From contig NZ_BMMV01000024.1 of the NCBI RefSeq assembly GCF_014646115.1, forward strand, positions 61,901-125,900: 64,000 nucleotides of DNA, written 5' to 3'. Under the pieces are notes generated by a model that did no database searches, was not told where the DNA came from, and saw nothing but the letters and a program-made list of their open reading frames with translations. The translations under genes and the position numbers were made by a program. The first letter of the stretch is position 1. Every line of letters begins with the position of its first letter. The stretch is from Streptomyces camponoticapitis (GTDB lineage Bacteria; Actinomycetota; Actinomycetes; Streptomycetales; Streptomycetaceae). Shown here in pieces: positions 52,018 to 60,176 of the stretch.

Positions 52018-55000
52018 GTCGTTCTCTCCTCTTCGATTGCCGTGATCCGGTCGAGCACGGACGTGTAGACGCACCGCCTGTCGGGCCGTGCGTGGTCCGC
52101 CGTGTGCCGGAGCGCGGGGATCACCCGCCGGCCCAGGTGCTGGAGACCGTCGGCCGCCGCACCGCGTACGGCCGGGTGGGGATGGTCGAGCAGGGCCACG
52201 ATCGCGGGGACGGCGGGCTCCCAGCCGGCATGGGTGAGGGTGCGGACCGCCGAGCGCACCACGTCCGGCTGTGGATCGTCCAGCAGCGTCGACGTGTGGT
52301 CCAGGAAGGTCGCGCGGTCGAGCAGCGCTCGGGAGGTCCGGTGGGCGTGCAGGCGGACGCGAGGCCGGGGGTGGTGCAGCAACTCGCCTATCAGAGCGCG
52401 CAGTTCGGGGTCGTCGGGGGTTGCCGGGCCGGAGTTTTCCTCAGCCAGACGGGTGAGCGCCCGGCGTATCTGGTCGGGGCCGCCGGTACGGGCCACGTGC
52501 AGCAGCTCCTCGCGGGAAGGCCCCTCGGTGACTCCCGCGGGCTCCGTCAACCGCGCCTGTGCGTTCGTGTGGTGACGGTCGGCGGCCGGGTCGAGCAGCG
52601 GTCCTTCGACCAGGACGAGGCTGTCGGCGACACGGTCCCGGCCCTCGGCGCGCAGACGGCGGCGGATCTCTGTCAGCTCGGGGGTGCGGAGCAGCGTACG
52701 ACCGGCGAGCAGGTCCAGGAACCCCCACGCGCCCGCCAGGACGCGGTCGCCGAGGATCACGGCGAGGGTATCCGCCGGGACGGCGGCCAGGACGGGGCGA
52801 ACCAGTTCCGGGGCCTGACGCCACCGCTCCAGCAGCAGGGGTACGAGCGGTTCCAGCGCGGACGGGTCGAGGCGTACGGCGAGCCGGGCCAGCCGCTCGT
52901 ACCGGATCTCTCCGCCGACCGGTTCCGTCTCCTCCAGCAGGGCGGCGAGCGCTCCCACCGGTAGGGCGTCGGCCGGTATGTCGATGTCGACGTCACCGCG
53001 GAGGTACGTACGCAGAACCGCCGAACGGACCTCGGGATCGGGCCACTTGAGCAGCACGAGAGCCGCGGTGCGACGCCGGCCGGGGTCGGACGCGCCGAGC
53101 ATGTCGAGCAGGCGCGCGCGCAGGGCCGCCGAACGTGGCTGGTCCAGATCGTCCGGGCGCACCGTCCGGTTCGGTCTCCCGGTGGTCGAAGCGTCGACGT
53201 CGGTCTCCGCGAGGGTCCAGGGCGGCGCGTCCAGTGGCTGGAGTGCTTGCATCCGGTCGAGCAGGGCGGACCGGGCCGCGGGAGCGGCCGTCGGATACGA
53301 GTCCGCCAACGCGTGGAGCCGCGCACGGGAGCCGGGCGTGGAGGGGGGTACGTCCGGGAGACCGAACGCCTCGCGCAGTACGGCTCCCTCGGCCCGCGCG
53401 CTGGCCGCCGCCGCGAGCGCCTGGTCCAGGTCGGCGCGCACCAGTACAGCGCCGCAGACGCGCAGCAGGCGCAGCGTCGGCGCGGGCGCCGTGCCGGGCA
53501 GCGCGCGTACGGTGGCGACGACCGCCCGCTTCTCCACCGTGGGCAGGGTGGGGGCAAGCTCTTCGAGTACGGAGACGAGATCCAGCCCGTCGTCAGCGGA
53601 AGTCGCCTCGTCCGTAAGGCACATGAGCAGGAGCCCCACGTACCGCGCGTAGGTTCTCCGTTCGGCGTCGGAGAGCCGGTTCGCGCGGATTCGGACCGCC
53701 ACCCTGACCAGTCGCACGCGCGTGTCGGACATGGCGTCCGGCAGCGAGCCGGCGAGCGCGAGCCAGTCCGCGCAGGTCGGCCGCAGCCCGTACAGCGAGT
53801 GACGCGGAGGCAGTTCCGTTCGTCCGGCGATCCGCAACGCGAGGGCGGGCCGCCAGCCTCCGGTCGCCAGTGCGTCGATGTCGGAGAGCGCCGCCCCGCC
53901 CCGGTCGCACTCGCCCAGCAGCCGGCGGGCGCGCGGCTCCTGCGCACGGTCCAGAGCGGCACGCAGTGTCGCCTCGTGGGCGGCACCGAGGATGGACCGC
54001 AGCGCCTCGACGAGTGCGGTTCTGAAGCCTGGATTGTCGTGCCGGGCAAGCCAGTTGAGGAGCTGAGGCACCGCGGCCGCGGTGCCCGCCCGGGCCAGCG
54101 CTCCCGCCGCGGTCTTCTTGACGTTCATGTTCGGGTGGTCGAGGCAGGCGGCGATCGCGCCGGACGCCCAGCGGGCGCGTGCGTGGCCGAGGGCGAGCAG
54201 CGCCTGGCGTACGGTCTGGATGTCGTCGGCCGTCGTCAGGGTGATCAGGCTCGCCGAGAGCGCTTGGGCGTCGTCGCCGTCGGTGTCCTGGGCGAGCAGC
54301 GCGATCACGTGTTTGCGCACGTGGGGGCTTCGATGGCGCAGGAGCCGGTGCACCCGGGGCCGGGTGTGCGGATACGGGATCCTGGTCAGCAGTTCGAGGA
54401 GGATCACCCGCTCGTCGTCGGTCGGCCCGGGGCGGTCGAGCAGGTCGAGGACGATGGTCGCGGCGAGCGCGTCGCCTGCCGCGTCCGCGTCGGTGGCGTC
54501 GAGCAGACAGACCGGCCGGATCCTGCGGCGGGCATGGAGCCGTCGGCCCAACTCCCGTACGGCTTCGAGGACTTCACCCGGCACAACGCTCTCCCCGCCG
54601 CCCGGTCCGTCCGGCTTCGGCAGGGTGGTGCCTCGCTCGGCCAACACCCGCTCCCCCAGGACGAGTTCGGCCACCACGTCCAGGAGCAGATCGGCGATGA
54701 CGGGGATCGTGCTCGCGCCGCCGTGGGCGGCGAGCCCGCACAGCGCCCTCACCGGATCGGCCCGGTCCACGCGGGCGGCCAGGAGCGCGAGTTCGGCCTC
54801 GTCGGGACCGCCGAGATCGGCGGCGATCCGCGCGGGCAGGTCGGCGGGGTCGAGACGTAGGAGGAGGTCTCGGCGCTCCGCCGCGTCCTCGGTGAGCTGC
54901 CAGAGCAGCTCAAGTGCCCGATGGCGTACGGCGCGCAGGTGGGGTGCGATGACACCCTCGCCGTCCGCCGCCGTGAGGCCGAGTCCTTCGCGCAGCGCGG

Positions 55001-56384
55001 CGACGGTCCGCCGTCCCCCGATCGCCTCCAGGGCGTCGAGAGCGGCTGCGGGTTCGGTCCCAAGCCGCGTCAGCACCGCGTCTTCGGCGGATGTGTGCCG
55101 CAGCGCGCGCAGCGCGTCGAGGAACGGCCGAGGGGCCGAAGTGACCTTCAGCGCACGGGTGATGGCGTCGCCCACCGGCACTTCACCGGACTCACCCGTG
55201 CCCTGTCCGGCCAGCGCGACCAGCAGGGCGAGGCGGCGCGGCCAGTGCGGATCGTCCGCGGGGGCGCCGGTCAGCAGCCGGAACATGTCATGCCGGCAGG
55301 TGAACAGGATGGTGGCGACATCGCGCGGTGCGATGGCGTGGTCGGCCAGCGCGAGTGCGAGCACGGCGCGGACGTCGGGGCCGGTCACGAAGTGTCCGCG
55401 CCGGTGGAGCCCGCGCAGACAGGCGACGGCGGCCCCGCCGAAGAGCAGGGGGTCGCGCCTGGCGACGGCCGTGAGCTCACCGACGTCGTCGCGTGTCGCG
55501 AGTGGGCCGAGCAGTTCCAGGGCGCGGCGCCGCAGCCCGGGCGGCAGGTCGGGGTCGTCGACGGCCTGCCGCAGTACGCCGCCGTGGCCGTACCGGGCGA
55601 GTGTGGTGAGCGCGGCTTCGGCCACCTCGGGTCGTACGGTCGCTTCGGCGGCGGTCAGCAGGGCGGACACGGCGGAGACGCGACCGGGCGGCAGGGGCTC
55701 CAACACCGCCCAGGGCTCGGCGAGTTCGGTCAGCGCGCCGACGACGGTCCCGGGCGCCGCGGCCACGTCGAGCAGGCGTGACAGATGGGCCCGTACGAGC
55801 GCGGCCGACACGGCTCCCGTGTGCAGACCTTCCCGGGCCAGCCTCAGCGACTCGCCCATGAGCACCGGATCGCCGCTGTCCAGCAGTTCCGCGAGCAGTT
55901 GACGCGGCCGGAGGGCTCCCGCTGTGCCCGTCTTGCGTACGGCCTGGTAGAGCAGCTCGCCCGCGGGCTCTCTGCGGACAGTGGTGGGGTCGTTGGCGAT
56001 CTCGGCGCGCAGCCAGGCGATCCGCACGCGTACGGGGAGCCCGGCGGTGCGCCACTCCGGGACCCGGCCCGCGATGGCGTAGGGCTTCGGCGCGTACGGC
56101 CCGAGCCGTGCGTACAACTCCGCCAGGACCAGCGCGTCCTCCGCCGCCCAGAGCCCGGCGGCCGACAGTGCCGTGGGCAGCAGAGCGCCGAGTTCGGCTG
56201 GCTCACCGCTGGCGGCCCGCTCTCCGAGGAGCGCCAGCCCCAGCGACCGTACGGCCGCGTTCCGGTGCCCGAGGAGCCGCTCGAAGACGTCGGGCGGGCA
56301 GAGGGCCGCGTCCACGAGAACGGACAGTCGACGCACGTCGGCCCGCCGGAGCGCGTCGTCGAAGGCTTCGTCCACTGGCATCAT
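52014..56384 (-). CDS. Giant HEAT-repeat protein (1456 aa)
   Basis: About 1456 residues of mainly helical HEAT/armadillo-like repeats from end to end. Clear units are PDVFERLLGHRNAAVRSLGL, SPHVRKHVIALLAQDTDGDD, HPNMNVKKTAAGALARAGTA and HPHPAVRGAAADGLQHLG. There is no catalytic motif, signal peptide or membrane segment; it is presumably a cytoplasmic scaffold or binding surface. ATG 56384 is chosen because TAGGAT (56393-56398, reverse) would be a -10 box 8 bases ahead; GTG 56420 is in frame. Its end overlaps the TmrB-like gene (ATGA). Function unknown; no characterised relative of this size is recalled. Confidence 0.88.
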   Translation of the reverse strand: MMPVDEAFDDALRRADVRRLSVLVDAALCPPDVFERLLGHRNAAVRSLGLALLGERAASGEPAELGALLPTALSAAGLWAAEDALVLAELYARLGPYAPKPYAIAGRVPEWRTAGLPVRVRIAWLRAEIANDPTTVRREPAGELLYQAVRKTGTAGALRPRQLLAELLDSGDPVLMGESLRLAREGLHTGAVSAALVRAHLSRLLDVAAAPGTVVGALTELAEPWAVLEPLPPGRVSAVSALLTAAEATVRPEVAEAALTTLARYGHGGVLRQAVDDPDLPPGLRRRALELLGPLATRDDVGELTAVARRDPLLFGGAAVACLRGLHRRGHFVTGPDVRAVLALALADHAIAPRDVATILFTCRHDMFRLLTGAPADDPHWPRRLALLVALAGQGTGESGEVPVGDAITRALKVTSAPRPFLDALRALRHTSAEDAVLTRLGTEPAAALDALEAIGGRRTVAALREGLGLTAADGEGVIAPHLRAVRHRALELLWQLTEDAAERRDLLLRLDPADLPARIAADLGGPDEAELALLAARVDRADPVRALCGLAAHGGASTIPVIADLLLDVVAELVLGERVLAERGTTLPKPDGPGGGESVVPGEVLEAVRELGRRLHARRRIRPVCLLDATDADAAGDALAATIVLDLLDRPGPTDDERVILLELLTRIPYPHTRPRVHRLLRHRSPHVRKHVIALLAQDTDGDDAQALSASLITLTTADDIQTVRQALLALGHARARWASGAIAACLDHPNMNVKKTAAGALARAGTAAAVPQLLNWLARHDNPGFRTALVEALRSILGAAHEATLRAALDRAQEPRARRLLGECDRGGAALSDIDALATGGWRPALALRIAGRTELPPRHSLYGLRPTCADWLALAGSLPDAMSDTRVRLVRVAVRIRANRLSDAERRTYARYVGLLLMCLTDEATSADDGLDLVSVLEELAPTLPTVEKRAVVATVRALPGTAPAPTLRLLRVCGAVLVRADLDQALAAAASARAEGAVLREAFGLPDVPPSTPGSRARLHALADSYPTAAPAARSALLDRMQALQPLDAPPWTLAETDVDASTTGRPNRTVRPDDLDQPRSAALRARLLDMLGASDPGRRRTAALVLLKWPDPEVRSAVLRTYLRGDVDIDIPADALPVGALAALLEETEPVGGEIRYERLARLAVRLDPSALEPLVPLLLERWRQAPELVRPVLAAVPADTLAVILGDRVLAGAWGFLDLLAGRTLLRTPELTEIRRRLRAEGRDRVADSLVLVEGPLLDPAADRHHTNAQARLTEPAGVTEGPSREELLHVARTGGPDQIRRALTRLAEENSGPATPDDPELRALIGELLHHPRPRVRLHAHRTSRALLDRATFLDHTSTLLDDPQPDVVRSAVRTLTHAGWEPAVPAIVALLDHPHPAVRGAAADGLQHLGRRVIPALRHTADHARPDRRCVYTSVLDRITAIEEERTT

Positions 56385-56468
56385 CGGGATCGATCCTAGG
56401 TTCCGCGTCGACCGCCCCACCAGGAAGTTTCGGCGGGCGCCGGGAACGGGCCCCGACGTCGGCCGCCG

Positions 56469-56840
56469 TCAGCGCGTGGCGGAACCGTCCCGCGCGACCA
56501 GGGCCCAGCGCTCGCCTTCCCGACCGGGGACGACGTCCATGACCTGGACCACGGCGTCCCGGTTGAGGGGTCCCCTCAGCCGGGCCATCCGGAATCCGGG
56601 GCGCTGGGCGAGTGGTGACTGGGCGGGCGGTGCCACCCGGTCGACCGGGACGTCGACCCTTGTCTCGTCGATGGCCAGGACGACTCCTGCCGTGTCCTGG
56701 TTGAAGCGCGCGACCGCCAGGAGCACCGCCTCCTCGGTCGGGGAGCAGTGGACGGAGCCGTCGCGTGCCAGTGACGGCGGCGCGTAGGGCAGATCCGGGT
56801 CGGCCAGCCAGTTTTCCAGCACCGCGAAGTGATAGAGCAT
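56469..56840 (-). CDS. DUF952 family protein
   Basis: 123 residues. MLYHFAVLENWLADPD, PPSLARDGSVHCSPTEEAVL and GVVLAIDETRVDVPVDR give the DUF952 pattern (aromatic/His start, S-L-x-x-D-G-x-V-H-C-S). The family is small and of unknown function, with a fold related to ADP-ribose-type domains suggested in some analyses. TATAAC (56847-56852 reverse) lies 6 bases before the ATG, implying a leaderless mRNA. It sits 84 bases ahead of the HEAT gene on the same strand and may be co-transcribed. Confidence 0.8.
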   Translation of the reverse strand: MLYHFAVLENWLADPDLPYAPPSLARDGSVHCSPTEEAVLLAVARFNQDTAGVVLAIDETRVDVPVDRVAPPAQSPLAQRPGFRMARLRGPLNRDAVVQVMDVVPGREGERWALVARDGSATR

Positions 56841-56945
56841 GAGGTGGTTATAGCCGCCCGGACGGGACCGGTACGTCCGCACGCCGCCGCACTCACCGGA
56901 ACGGACCACCGTGGCGGGGCGTGACAGCACGGCCCGCCACCGCGG

Positions 56946-57938
56946 CTACGCCCCTGTCGCGAGGCCCTCCACCGTGCCGGTCAGTGCCTGCCACGCCTGT
57001 TCGATGTCCGGGGTCCGGCCGTGCGGGCCACGGAGCAGGCCGAGGAATTCGGCCGTGTCGTTGAGGGCCCAGCGGAGGCGGTAGAGCGCCAGTGCCGATG
57101 GATCCGGCGTCCGGCCGCCCGCCTCCTCGTACCGCAGGAGATCGTCCGGCCCCTCCGCCACCAGCCAGAGGTCCCGCTCGGGTACCGCGAGGCCCACCGT
57201 GTCCCAGTCGAGCAGCAGTCGCCGCTCCCCCGCCCGCAGCACATTTCCGGGGTGCGGCTCGCCGTGCGTGATGACGGGCCGGGCGCCGCGGTCCCTCAAC
57301 TCCCCGGCGAGCCGGTCGAATTCGTCGAGCCGGCGGCGCAGGGCGGTGGCGTGGTCAGCGAGCAGTCGCCGGGCGGGCTCGGCGTACGGTCCGAAGCCGT
57401 CCCAGGGGCTGCCCGTCTCCCGAAGAGCGACCTCCAGTTGAGGGCGGGTCGCGAAGTCGGGCGGCAGCACGCGGGCCGGGGCCGGTGGGGGCGTCCGGTG
57501 GAGCGTGGCGAGCAGGTCCATCATCAGGCCACGGTCGTGCGGGGTGAGGGTGTCGCCGAAGTGGCCGGGCGTGCCGGGGACGAGGGGGAACACGCTGACC
57601 GCGTGCCCGGTCCCCAGCCTTCGTACCGTCTCGTCGGCGGTCCGCGCGGGCGCCACGACGAAGTCCAGGCCGTGCGGTTCGGAGTCCCGCAGGGCGACGG
57701 CGGTGTCCATGGCGTCCCGCAGACCGTGGAAGGCTGCCTCGGTCCCCTCCCCGTACCAGCTCTTCCACGTCAGATCGGCCACGGTCACGAACCACTCGCG
57801 CCCGCGCGTGTCGGTGGCTGTCCAGTGGTAGTCCCCGTATCCGACAGGTGCGTACTCCCAGGTGACGGGGTCGATCCCCCACGCGCCCAGCGCGTGTCGT
57901 ACCTCGGAGTCCTCGATACCGGCCGGCCGCTCTTCCAT
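56946..57938 (-). CDS. Aminoglycoside phosphotransferase-family kinase
   Basis: 330 residues. The catalytic loop is VITHGEPHPGNVLRAGERRL, with HGE replacing the usual HGD, and the metal motif is LLLDWDTVGLAVPERDLWLV. The N-lobe has WEYAPVGYGDYHWTATD. Many actinobacterial members carry the HGE form, so it may still be active. Substrates in the family include aminoglycosides, spectinomycin and small metabolites. ATG 57938 has TACCGT 7 bases ahead (leaderless); upstream in-frame sequence to 58184 was rejected. It is divergent from the CmlR-like exporter. Confidence 0.86.
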   Translation of the reverse strand: MEERPAGIEDSEVRHALGAWGIDPVTWEYAPVGYGDYHWTATDTRGREWFVTVADLTWKSWYGEGTEAAFHGLRDAMDTAVALRDSEPHGLDFVVAPARTADETVRRLGTGHAVSVFPLVPGTPGHFGDTLTPHDRGLMMDLLATLHRTPPPAPARVLPPDFATRPQLEVALRETGSPWDGFGPYAEPARRLLADHATALRRRLDEFDRLAGELRDRGARPVITHGEPHPGNVLRAGERRLLLDWDTVGLAVPERDLWLVAEGPDDLLRYEEAGGRTPDPSALALYRLRWALNDTAEFLGLLRGPHGRTPDIEQAWQALTGTVEGLATGA

Positions 57939-58012
57939 GCCGCTGACGGTAGTGGCCCGCCGCCGTACGCCGCACATCGTTATTCGGGTGGAGAGCGCGG
58001 GGGCGCGGCTGG

Positions 58013-58018
58013 TAGTTT
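58013..58018 (+). promoter_or_regulatory. -10 box of the leader peptide / CmlR-like transcript
   Basis: TAGTTT is a good actinobacterial -10 box placed 7 bases before the leader ATG, so the mRNA would start at or next to the leader start codon. The -35 region is poor, which suggests an activator. Confidence 0.6.
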
Positions 58019-58025
58019 GCCGATC

Positions 58026-58055
58026 ATGACCAGCCCCGAGGCCGACAGACTCTAG
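58026..58055 (+). CDS. Leader peptide MTSPEADRL upstream of the CmlR-like exporter
   Basis: A nine-residue open frame beginning at the expected transcription start and ending in TAG. The stop sits at the base of a perfect hairpin. Short leaderless peptides before hairpins regulate ribosome-targeting drug resistance genes in actinobacteria by stalling; that role is inferred here. Confidence 0.6.
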   Translation: MTSPEADRL

Positions 58056-58074
58056 CCACCGGTCGCCCGGTGGC
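58055..58074 (+). terminator. Attenuator hairpin after the leader peptide
   Basis: GCCACCGG-TCGC-CCGGTGGC, a perfect 8-bp stem whose first base is the last base of the leader stop codon. A ribosome stalled on the leader would prevent it from forming. Confidence 0.65.
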
Positions 58075-58396
58075 TGATCCGCCGTCGAGTCGACGCCGTA
58101 CGACCGTGTGAGTCGTGGGTGAGCGCTCGGTACGGCTGTTGCCGCCGGTCCACCGTCGTGTGGGCCGTCTCTGAACGCCGGCACTCGCCGAGTTCCGCGA
58201 TTCAGCGTCTTCTGATCCCGTCCGGTCCGTCCTGGCCGCCCTTCGGTGAACTCACCGAGCGTGCCCGACGGTCGGCGGATCTCCGCCGCGTCGCCCCGCG
58301 CCGTGACGCACCGTCATGCCGTCGTACGGGCGCGGCCCACCTCCCCCAGATCATCTGACACCTCGTCAATTCATCTGTCTCCCATGAGGTTTCTTC

Positions 58397-59602
58397 ATGC
58401 CATTCGCTGTCTACGTGCTCGGGCTCGCCGTCTTCGCCCAGGGCACCTCCGAGTTCATGCTGTCCGGGCTCGTCTCGGGCATCGCCGAGGATCTGCAGGT
58501 GTCCATCCCCGCCGCCGGGCTTCTGACCTCGGCGTTCGCCGTGGGGATGGTGATCGGCGCGCCGTTGATGGCGCTCTTCAGCCGTAAGTGGCCGCGCCGC
58601 CGCGCACTGCTGATCTTCCTGACCGCCTTCGTGGCCGCACATGTCGTCGGTGCCGTCACGCCGAGTTACGAGGTGCTGCTCGCGACCCGGATCGTCGGGG
58701 CGCTGGCCAACGCGGGATTCTGGGCGGTCGCCCTGGTCGCCGCGATCGCGATGGTCGAGCCGGCGGCGCGGGCGCGCGCGACGTCGGTCGTGGTCGGCGG
58801 TGTCACCGTCGCCTGTGTGGTGGGCGTGCCCGCCGGGGCGCTGCTGGGTGAGCACCTGGGGTGGCGGGCGGCGTTCCGGGCGGTGGCTCTCGTGTCGCTG
58901 CCGGCGCTCGTCGCGATCATGACGTCCGTGCCGGACGACCGGCCCCCGACGACCACGAGTTCTCCGGTCGGGGGCACCGAAACCCCCACCGTACGGGCGG
59001 AGTTGCGCTCCCTCACCGGCCGGGGCGTGCTGCTCACGCTGCTGACGATGGCGCTCGTCCAGGGCGCGACGTTCGGCGCCTTCTCCTACCTCGAACCGCT
59101 GGCCACCCGTGTCACCGGGCTCGGCGACGGATGGGTGCCCGCCCTGCTGGCGCTGTTCGGTGTGGGGTCGCTCGTCGGCGTCACTGTTTCCGGCCGTGTC
59201 GGCGACGCGCGGCGGGGCACGTTCGTCCTGGCCGGCATGGTGTCTCTCGCGCTCGGCTGGGCCGCGCTGGCGCTGGGCGCGGCGAGCCCGGTGGCGGTGG
59301 TCGCGCTGGTCCTCGTCCAGGGGATGCTCGCGTTCGGCACCGGCTCGGCGATGATCTCCCAGGTGTTCCAACTGGCCCCCGGCGCACCGACCCTGGCCGG
59401 TTCCTTCGCGACGGCGGCCTTCAACATCGGCGCGGCGGCCGGTCCCTGGCTCGGCGGGCTCACCATCGACGCGGGCCTCGGCTTCCGCTCACCGGTATGG
59501 GTGAGCGCGGCGCTGATGGCTCTCGCTCTGGGCATGGCCGGAGTCAGGCGTCTCGTGCGCTCGCCACGCCTCACGAAACCCACGGTCTCGGTGGAAGGCT
59601 AG
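58397..59602 (+). CDS. cmlR: Chloramphenicol-efflux type MFS transporter (CmlR-like)
   Basis: 401 residues, 12 membrane segments. The start MPFAVYVLGLAVFAQGTSEF followed by MLSGLVSGIAEDLQVSIPAA and LLTSAFAVGMVIGAPLMALF matches Streptomyces Cml/CmlR proteins closely from memory, as do RIVGALANAGFWAVAL and GSFATAAFNIGAAAGPWLGG. Cml proteins export chloramphenicol. GAGG lies 8 bases before the ATG. The transcript carries a leader of about 370 bases with a leader peptide. Another DHA1-type drug could be the substrate. Confidence 0.88.
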   Translation: MPFAVYVLGLAVFAQGTSEFMLSGLVSGIAEDLQVSIPAAGLLTSAFAVGMVIGAPLMALFSRKWPRRRALLIFLTAFVAAHVVGAVTPSYEVLLATRIVGALANAGFWAVALVAAIAMVEPAARARATSVVVGGVTVACVVGVPAGALLGEHLGWRAAFRAVALVSLPALVAIMTSVPDDRPPTTTSSPVGGTETPTVRAELRSLTGRGVLLTLLTMALVQGATFGAFSYLEPLATRVTGLGDGWVPALLALFGVGSLVGVTVSGRVGDARRGTFVLAGMVSLALGWAALALGAASPVAVVALVLVQGMLAFGTGSAMISQVFQLAPGAPTLAGSFATAAFNIGAAAGPWLGGLTIDAGLGFRSPVWVSAALMALALGMAGVRRLVRSPRLTKPTVSVEG

Positions 59603-59699
59603 ACCCAGGATCGCGGGCAGCCGCTCGTCACATCCGCCGGCTCCCACACGTCAACACGGAGAGAGAACCCACTGACGGGTCGGGTCGAGAGGTACGGCG

Positions 59700-60089
59700 A
59701 TGGACGACAACGAATTCCCGGCGCGGCGCTTCGAGGCGCACCGCACCCATCTGCGGGCGGTGGCCTGTCGGATGCCCGGTTCGCTGAGCGAGGCGGACGA
59801 CGCGGTCCAGGAGGCGTGGTTCAAGCTGCACCGCTCCGACACGAGCGAGGTGTGTACGGCTGCCCGATCCGATCATCAGCGGCACCTCTCCGTACGGTCC
59901 GCCCGCCGGGCAGGCGCCTCCTGGTCGCAGATCGGCGCGGCCCTGGGCACCAGCAAGCAGGCGGCCTGGGAGGCGCACAACCGGTGGATCGACGAGCAGG
60001 CGCAGGAACCCAGTGCCGGGCACTGGGGCTGGGACGCGGACGAGGTGGCGGCCGCACGCGCGCTCGCCGGCGATCCGGACGGCTCGTAG
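59700..60089 (+). CDS. Chimeric ORF: truncated ECF (SigJ-type) sigma region 2 joined to an HTH domain
   Basis: 129 residues. Residues 1-51 (RFEAHRTHLRAVACRMPGSL, SEADDAVQEAWFKLHRSDTS) are region 2 of a SigJ-like ECF sigma factor, breaking off where the sigma continues toward region 4. From about residue 60 a different protein begins: ARRAGASWSQIGAALGTSKQ, AAWEAHNRWIDEQAQ and a tail GHWGWDADEVAAARALAGDP. The second part is a small HTH protein family common in Streptomyces whose own N-terminus is missing. The join lies near 59852. It has a good ribosome site (GAGAGG), so it may be expressed, but neither half is complete. Confidence 0.75.
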   Translation: MDDNEFPARRFEAHRTHLRAVACRMPGSLSEADDAVQEAWFKLHRSDTSEVCTAARSDHQRHLSVRSARRAGASWSQIGAALGTSKQAAWEAHNRWIDEQAQEPSAGHWGWDADEVAAARALAGDPDGS

Positions 60090-60129
60090 CACCAACGAGG
60101 CACTCGCGGCCCACCCCTGCCCCTCACAT

Positions 60130-60174
60130 GTCAACAGCGAGTTGACACTCGACCACTGTCAACTTACGGTTGAC
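60130..60174. promoter_or_regulatory. Two tandem GTCAAC-N5-GTTGAC operators over a promoter
   Basis: Perfect inverted repeats at 60130-60146 and 60158-60174, 28 bases apart. A TTGACA -35 box (60142-60147) lies in the first, and TTACGG (60164-60169), a plausible -10 box 7 bases before the ATG, lies in the second. A repressor bound here would cover the whole promoter. Confidence 0.85.
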
Positions 60175-60176
60175 GC

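Larger units (their letters stand above)
57939..58396. other. 458-base divergent regulatory region with attenuator-like leader
   Basis: Contains the reverse APH promoter, then a forward promoter, a 9-residue leader peptide and several hairpins: 58055-58074, GCCGTAC (58095-58101) with GTACGGC (58130-58136), and TCGGTGA-AC-TCACCGA (58243-58258). ACCTC upstream of the exporter can pair with its GAGGT ribosome site near 58385. No other gene is apparent. The organisation suggests translation-coupled control of the exporter. Confidence 0.6.
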
